Source: Coix lacryma-jobi var. lacryma-jobi (lineage: Eukaryota > Streptophyta > Magnoliopsida > Poales > Poaceae). Taken from it: DNA of 64,000 nt. Made by a program: the position numbers and the translations under genes. Positions 57,605-64,000 of the stretch are shown one piece after another; position 1 is the stretch's first letter; the number at the start of each line of letters is the position of its first letter. Location of the stretch: assembly GCA_009763385.1 (NCBI GenBank), contig CM019826.1, positions 92,798,848 to 92,862,847 of the forward strand, in the 5' to 3' direction. The notes under the pieces are model-generated. The model saw only the letters and a list, made by a program, of their open reading frames with translations. It had not been told where the DNA came from and ran no database searches.

Positions 57605-60600
57605 TGTGGCAGAACCTCCCGATAATGTGGCCCACCTGCACATGTCATCGTCATAAGGAGCCCAATGACAGTGCGAATGAAACACATTACTGGAAAGATC
57701 TGTCGGGTGTCCCCGAGAGAACCCCGAATTATCCACGAACCACAGGATCATCATCATGAAGGGTGGAATAATCAAAACATCACAACATTGGTTACAAAAT
57801 ACCATCGGAGTGCGGAAGCAAGATAGATAACCTTTATAAAACATGAATAAGTTACTTTTTACATAAACATAACTTGTATTGCGGAAGCGGGATAGTATTA
57901 CAGAACCACACTTAGGTGGAGCACCTAAGTTGGAGAAGAAGAACAACCAGATCACGTCAAGCCCACTGACATGATCATGATCAACGTCACCTATTAAAAA
58001 CCTGCAACAGGGGATTAACAAACCCTGAGTACGGTCGATACTCAGCAAGACTTATCCGTCAACAGAAAAGACATCAGGGTCATGCTGGTTTGGGTAGGCT
58101 CAACAGTATTTTTCATTTGCATAAAAGCTTACTAAAGTAATCCTAGATCCAAATTTTACTTAATCATTTAAGTACTTGGTAAGAACTGAATGTGAACACT
58201 AGTGAAAGATCATTGTCATTCTTTCTCAAACTAGTTCCATTTTATTCTACGGTGCGGGTCAGAAGATTGAGTCTCCTTAACCGAGGAGCACGACGATTCG
58301 AACCGATTCAACCAGATCTGGGAGTTTTCCACGATCATACGATATATGTAGACCCTGGATCACACATATACCAACCCCAACCTCGGATCCTCCAAACAAG
58401 ACCGGGTCCGCGCCACCCGAGAGTACTTGTACACCTCCAATCCGGGACTTTAACCCACGAGGGTAGCTAGTACTCCCGCCATCTCTCCACTCCCAGTGCG
58501 CGATTAGCCATTCTCATTTAAGAACCACCAAGGCAGCGCTTACCGTAGCATATGATCGGTACTTCACAGTTTCTCAATCTAGCAGGCCAACAACGGTTAA
58601 TCCTATTTCCACACACCCGGGTCACCCTACACCAACCCAAGGTTCGATGCATGTGCCCGTCTGGTCTTAACCATCATTCTTTCTCATTATCATTCCAAAA
58701 CAATAAGTATCAAAAACATTTATCAAAAGCTTCATAAAGCAAGGCTAAGCATTTCTATCATTTGCATAAAGCAGGTATCAAGGACTGATATAACGATAAC
58801 AAGGTTGATCACGCATCAACAGGTTTAAAGCATTCATTTGATAAACATCTAATGCATCAGGTTATCAGAAGTAAGTGTAATTGTAAATCCAAGGAAATGG
58901 TTAGATGAACCGGGGCTTGCCTTTGTTGCAGGGAAGATAGGATCCAAGAATGATCCACAAAGGTTAGTTCCTTCATCTAGAAGTTAAGTCTTCTCAATGA
59001 AGCTTGTCCAACAAGAATCTCCTTCCGAGGCTTGTTCGGCAAGGGTGATCACCAAAGCTTGATCAACACGACTCCAACACTCTCGGATACTACACATAGA
59101 TAAATGATGTATGTTTAGTATGATGCCGTGTGATGCATGCTAAGGTGCAGGATAATTCAAAAGTAAAACAGAAGACAACACAAGATAAGGAAAGTCGAGT
59201 ACAACTTTCCTTCGCGGTAAAGTTGCAAACCAACAAAACCAACTTGCAACTTACCACTACGGTTTTTAGTTTAATGAATAACTATCATCAAACACTTTTA
59301 GGCTGGTAACTAAGGATGGCTAAGGTTCATTAAAACATCACTCAAGCCATAGGAGTACAAGATGAGAGGTGTCCCATGGTTTTCAAACAATAACCAAAAG
59401 TCACACAAGATGCAAACTTAAACTTAATGGTTTATTAACCATAACCAGAGCTACCATCATCCAAAAGGGTGATCCTAGACAATTTGAAAAGCTTATCAAA
59501 TTGCCTACAAACTTCCTAATATCACCTAGGGTTGGTTCTATAGGCAACTAGGTCAACTAACTTGAATAAACCTTTCTCTCCAAACTAGGACAGATTTGCT
59601 TGCCCAACTTCCAACATCTATAACTGGAGCTCTGGGTTACCAAAAAGGAAGATCCTTAACAATCTAGAAAGCTTATGAAAAACTCTAAAACTTTCCTATT
59701 GTCTCCAACAGGTGGTTTACAACTTAAAAGGCCCAAACAGCACAAAACCTCAGATCTGTCCAAAAGGTAGGGCAGATCTGACCTGTTGACTTACAAAAAC
59801 TATATCTCCTAATCTAGTAGGCCTAAAATCATGAAATTTTAGGTCAAGCTAGATACAGAAGTTAACTATAACTTTGGTATACAACTTATTTACAGAAAAC
59901 ATAAATTTAATCATGAAAACAGTCCATTAAAGTGGACTGGTCCAGCAACTATACCAATAAAAACATGTAAGCTTAAATGCATTACTTGATCTATAACCAA
60001 CTAAACATGATTTATTAAATGCATGAAACATAATCATTAAACAAAAGATTACTGAAGATGCAAAGATTAACCATACCTTCTTATGAACAGTTAATTACCT
60101 AATTACTTAAACAAACTCTATGAACCATTTCTTTATAAATTAAACAAAGGAAAAGGACATAAATTAAAGTTTGTCAAATTGAACCCAAACTTTTTGAGAT
60201 GATTAATTATATAAAATAATAGTGGCAAAACAATTATCACAAATTTTTGGACAAGCATATAAACCTGCAGAATTAAATCAAACTATAGACATTTAAATGA
60301 TTAAATAAAGCATAGAAATAAGAATAAAATTTATTTTCTCCAATAGAGCTCAAAATTTTTGTGAAGATACATCAGCTCAAAACAGTGACAAAAATAGTTT
60401 CATGATTTTTGGACCTCTAAATAAGCCTACAAAAATCATCAAAGTCCATTTACTAATAAAAAGACCTATTTAAATCAATTTCAAAATTTGTTCAAAACTC
60501 AAGTTTTATATTTTTCATAAATATTAGACAGCTTGAGATAGCTACACAAAACTTTTCACAATTTTTGGAGCTTCCTACAAAAACATATCAAAAAGACAAA

Positions 60601-62660
60601 ACTTAACACTATTCACCCAAAACAGAAAAAGAAAAACTCTTCTAAACCCTATTGGGCTCGGCCCAACTTCGGCCCAGAGTCACTGACAACTGGGTCCCAG
60701 GTGTCAGCCTCTGCTCTTCGTCTTCACGCCCAGGCCAGCGCTCGGCCGGCCTTGACCGGCTGCGCGGCGCGTTGCTGGCCGTCGGCCTTCGCACCGGCGA
60801 AGTCTCCGGCGACGGCGAGGGCCTCAACGTCTCCTGCTTGACCTCGCGCATCGATTCCACCCCTCTCTAGATCTAGCACCCACTCGATTTCGAGCTGACA
60901 GCGGCTATGGCGGCTCGGTCATGCCGAGCACGGCGGCGACGCGATGTTCCGGCCGCTAGGGCTCGATAGCGACCTAGGTGAGGGTGGCTTCATGCTCAGG
61001 AACCTGTAGCGACCACGATGCGCGCCCAAACTCGCTCGGAGATAACCCCGAGCAACATGGTCCACGATGGCGGCCATGGCGGTGCTTGCGCCGACGGCGA
61101 GCCACGCGGTCCGACCAAGGTGACTCGGTAGAGACTAAACTAGGGAGCGCAACACGTCTACGAGCTCATCACGACTACGATGCGCGCCTTACCTTGACTC
61201 GAGGAGCACTAGACCGAGGATGGCGACGGCGGCGGCGATGGCAGAGCTTGCACCGGCAGCAACCTCCGTGGACTGCTCAAGCCAGAGCGATAGAGACCTC
61301 AAAAGCGAGCCAAACATGAGCCACAACACATCACGAAGCTAAAACATTACTCGGATTGACCGGAGGAACTCCGGCTTACCATGACCGCGACCAAGGTACC
61401 CGCGGCGGCTCCCTGCCGGCAGCGAGGACGAAGACCATGGCGACGGCGATAGCAAGCACTAGGGCTCGGGTTAGCTAGCTCAGGAGAAACGAGGGATGCA
61501 GGCGAAGCTATCTGGGAGATGGAGATGGTAGAGACGCGGCAACGGCGGAGAGAGGGCTCGTCGGAGCTTGACTGGAAACAGAGGAGGAGAAAGAGGAGGT
61601 GGCGAACGTGGACGCTGGGAGATTGGGAAGCTTTCAGAGCTTGCCACCGCGCGGAGTGAAGCAAGCAGGCTTCCAGCTGCGTGGTTGGACACGCAGAGCG
61701 GCGCAGAGGAGGCAAGGCCACGGCGGCGGCGCACGCGGCGGTCAGGAGCAAAGCACGTGCTCTGATATTTTCCCCCTCTCCCATGTACTGTAGCAAACCT
61801 AATTTCCCCCTTTCTAATTTTTCCAGATTTTTGTACTGCACGCCAAAAACTCTTAAAACAAAGTTGCTCCAAATTTTGTGTTCTACAGATTTGCTTTAAG
61901 AACCAAAGTCAAATTCTGCCTGGATTTTGAAATGGAGTTCAAATTTAAATTTGGACCAAACTGAATTTCAAAATTACTTTTGAATTTTCTGAACAACTTC
62001 AAATTTTTCCAATATCAAAGTTGTTCCTTATAAATGATCTACAACTTTGTTTTTGGTCCCATATCCAAATTAAGCTTAATTTTCAATCTATAGGAAAAGG
62101 GGTAAAACTGATTTTGGAAATTGATTTCAATTTGAAACTAAATCAAACTTGTTTTCCAAAGTACTTCAGATTTTCTTTAAGAACATGAAAATCTATCTGA
62201 ATAAAAGTTATTTCTTTTAAACCACTCTACAACTTTTGTTAAAGGGCCAAAGTCTAATTCTTTGTAGTTTTTGAAATCTAGTTTAGAGGTCAAATTTAGG
62301 GTTTGAAAGATTTTACATTTATTCAAACTTTTGTACAGAAACTTTGAATACCAAAGTTTTACATCTCAACAAGAGCTTCAGCTTTGCTTTTGAAATCACT
62401 TTGAAATTTGACATACTTTTTGACTTATAGAAAAGGGAATAAAAAGGAGCATAGAAAATTATGGTTTTCTACTTATCATTTCATGTTACATAAAACACTT
62501 ATGTAAATCACACAAGATTATGCAACACTCAAGTTAAACATATAAAGCATCACAACCATGCTTAAAACATGAAATGCCTCTATGCCATGATGCCGAATGA
62601 TTATGCATACTAAACATATTAATTAGGATTTTAATTACTGCTTAACACCAAGGTGTTACA
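57605..62660 (-). mobile_element. Solo LTR H, 5.06 kb (long gypsy type)
   Basis: Plus-strand ends are TGTGGCAGAACC and CACCAAGGTGTTACA, with a perfect target duplication GTGTC at 57,600-57,604 and 62,661-62,665. The empty site is shown by Sirevirus 1 at 50,600-50,615. I find no primer site, gag-pol motif or internal LTR boundary, so the whole 5 kb appears to be one LTR, which is long even for Tekay-type elements. It is AT-rich (58,700-60,600 and 61,790-62,660) around a GC-rich island (about 60,640-61,770). The right end matches the truncated LTR at 1-1700. A truncated element with an unrecognised interior is the alternative. Confidence 0.78.
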
Positions 62661-62665
62661 GTGTC

Positions 62666-64000
62666 GTGGCGCCTCCCGAGCTGAAGAGACCTCCCCCTCA
62701 ACAGCAGCTGGTGTCTCTTCGGGTACAAAAGGTACGGCTCGAGGTGGCGGATCCCACGGCCCCCGAGTAGTCGAAGAAGAGGGATCAGGGCCGTGAGTGG
62801 TAGTAGAGGCCACTCTTTGCGGCACAGCAGGTGAAGGTGGTGTTGGGTCATCCATCGCTTCAGCACTCTCGTCCTCATCATCAAAAAGAGGCTCGCCGAC
62901 CTCATGATCACCTGCACGCTCAAAACAAGAAGAAGGACAAACCATGGTCTCGTCGAAGGTGACATCAGATGTCTCCATGACTCAGTTAGTGTCAAGGTTA
63001 AGTACACGATATGCGCGAGTATGAGTGCCATAACCCAAAAACACACTGTCAGAAGAACGAGACTCAAATTTGTCCAGGTTGCCTTTCTTGAGTATAAAAC
63101 AGTGGCAACCGAAAACTCGAAAGTAACTCACTTTGGGCAGTTTTCCAAAACGCAACTCACAAGAGGTCTTTTTCAAGAAAGCTCAGAGAAAAATGCGATT
63201 GGAAATGTAGCATGCAGTGCTCATAGCTTCGGCCTAATATCGCCTAGGAGTACTATGCTCATCGAGCATCGTCCTGGCCATCTCAACAATGGTCCGATTC
63301 TTTCTCTCTACAACACCATTCTGTGGCGGTGTGTAGCGGGAAGAAAACTGATGCTCTAAACCCAAAGAGTTACAAAACTTCTCAAAATCCGAGTTCTTAA
63401 ACTCGGAACCATTATCACTTCTAATAGCTCGCATCGAGTTCAAAGGGCACTCGTTCTGAAGACGCAAAATCAGCGAGCAAAAGAGAAAGTCTCAGTCTTC
63501 TTAGATAAAAAGAAGACCCACGAATATCTCGAAAAGTCATCAACAACAACAAGCACATACCACTTCCCCCCAACCGAGCTCACCCGAGCCGGACCAACAA
63601 GGTCCATGTGCAAAAGCTCTCCAGGGCTCTTGGTCATGACCTGAGTCACTGGATGGTGGGGAGCGGCAACCATCTTCCCATGTCTACAAGAATGGCAAAC
63701 AAGATCCTTCTCCATGGATAACTTGGGCAATCCACAAATTAGGCCAAGTGAGCTAAGCCTTGCAAGCAAGTCGAAGCTCAAATGTCCAAGTCTCCTATGC
63801 CACTTCCAAAGATCAGAGGAGGAAGGTCCAGCCAGAAGACAACGAGAAGTGCCAAAAGACTCCGAGAAATTCGCATGAAAGACTTTCCCAAAGGGCGAAA
63901 TCAAACAAACAAGATTGCCCTGAGGATCCAAAATACGACTGAGATTCGGCTTAAAACGAATCTCATAGTCATCATCGAAAAGTTGCGAAACAAAAAGAAG
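62666..64000 (-). pseudogene. Integrase / protease-side fragment of Sirevirus 2 (runs off window)
   Basis: Reading leftward from the window edge, the GAG-pre-integrase and integrase core are nearly identical to 50,650-52,000 of Sirevirus 1. A 4 bp deletion near 63,473 (AATCAGCGAGC against AATCAGATTGCGAGC) shifts the frame inside the core. The TAG at 63,234 and TGA at 63,183 are the same two stops as in Sirevirus 1. The linker runs to 62,666 beside solo LTR H. Confidence 0.9.

Larger units (their letters stand above)
40524..64000 (-). mobile_element. Sirevirus 2 (Ty1/Copia), interrupted twice, right end outside window
   Basis: The 3' LTR is at 40,524-42,479. The interior then continues rightward: 42,480-45,258, interrupted by Sirevirus 1 (45,264-56,972), 56,978-57,599, interrupted by solo LTR H (57,605-62,660), then 62,666-64,000. 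Gag, primer site and 5' LTR lie outside. It is inserted in Tat element Z (left flank AACTC, 40,519-40,523). Its pol matches Sirevirus 1 almost base for base where both are present, yet its LTR carries a different palindrome set. Confidence 0.9.

Overview
The window is plant nuclear DNA, almost certainly from a grass (Poaceae, probably panicoid). It consists essentially entirely of nested LTR retrotransposons. I found no host gene, tRNA, rRNA or prokaryotic feature. The grass call rests on the element types: Sirevirus-type Ty1/Copia elements with CpG-rich palindromic LTRs, Tat-lineage Ty3/Gypsy elements with a second RNase H and antisense genes, and very long LTRs beginning TGTAACACC. The species cannot be fixed from the sequence.

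Left block (1-14,524). A truncated long LTR (1-1700) adjoins a short unclassified remnant (1701-1802, resuming at 14,384). The remnant is split by a solo LTR (E, 1803-14,383). E is itself split by a complete Sirevirus-like element (A, 2256-12,003, target duplication CAGCC) that encodes only a broken gag.

Middle block (14,525-32,799). A Sirevirus LTR fragment (F) was hit by a plus-strand Tat element (Y). The 5' LTR of Y was then split by a complete minus-strand Tat element (X, 15,056-29,746, duplication CGTTT). X has no gag but has a decayed pol on the minus strand. Between pol and its 3' LTR it carries two intron-containing genes on the plus strand; one encodes a plant mobile domain protein. 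A 3.6 kb solo LTR (G, 21,451-25,083, duplication ACAAC) sits inside the end of X pol.

Right block (32,800-64,000). The gag of Y is cut by a third Tat element (Z, minus strand, 381 bp LTR). Z carries a six-exon plus-strand gene and a minus-strand pol. Z is cut by Sirevirus 2 (from 40,524), and Sirevirus 2 is cut by Sirevirus 1 (45,264-56,972, duplication AAAAC). Sirevirus 2 is also cut by a 5 kb solo LTR (H, 57,605-62,660, duplication GTGTC). The window ends inside Sirevirus 2.

Relative order from nesting: F before Y; Y before X and Z; X before G; Z before Sirevirus 2; Sirevirus 2 before Sirevirus 1 and H. In the left block E precedes A. All coding regions carry stops or frameshifts. The signals most worth a second look are the spliced antisense genes in two Tat elements, arrays of short hairpins whose stems vary while the loop is constant, different CpG-palindrome sets in otherwise near-identical Sireviruses, two stop codons shared by both Sirevirus copies, and a small conserved two-exon acidic reading frame inside the long LTRs.
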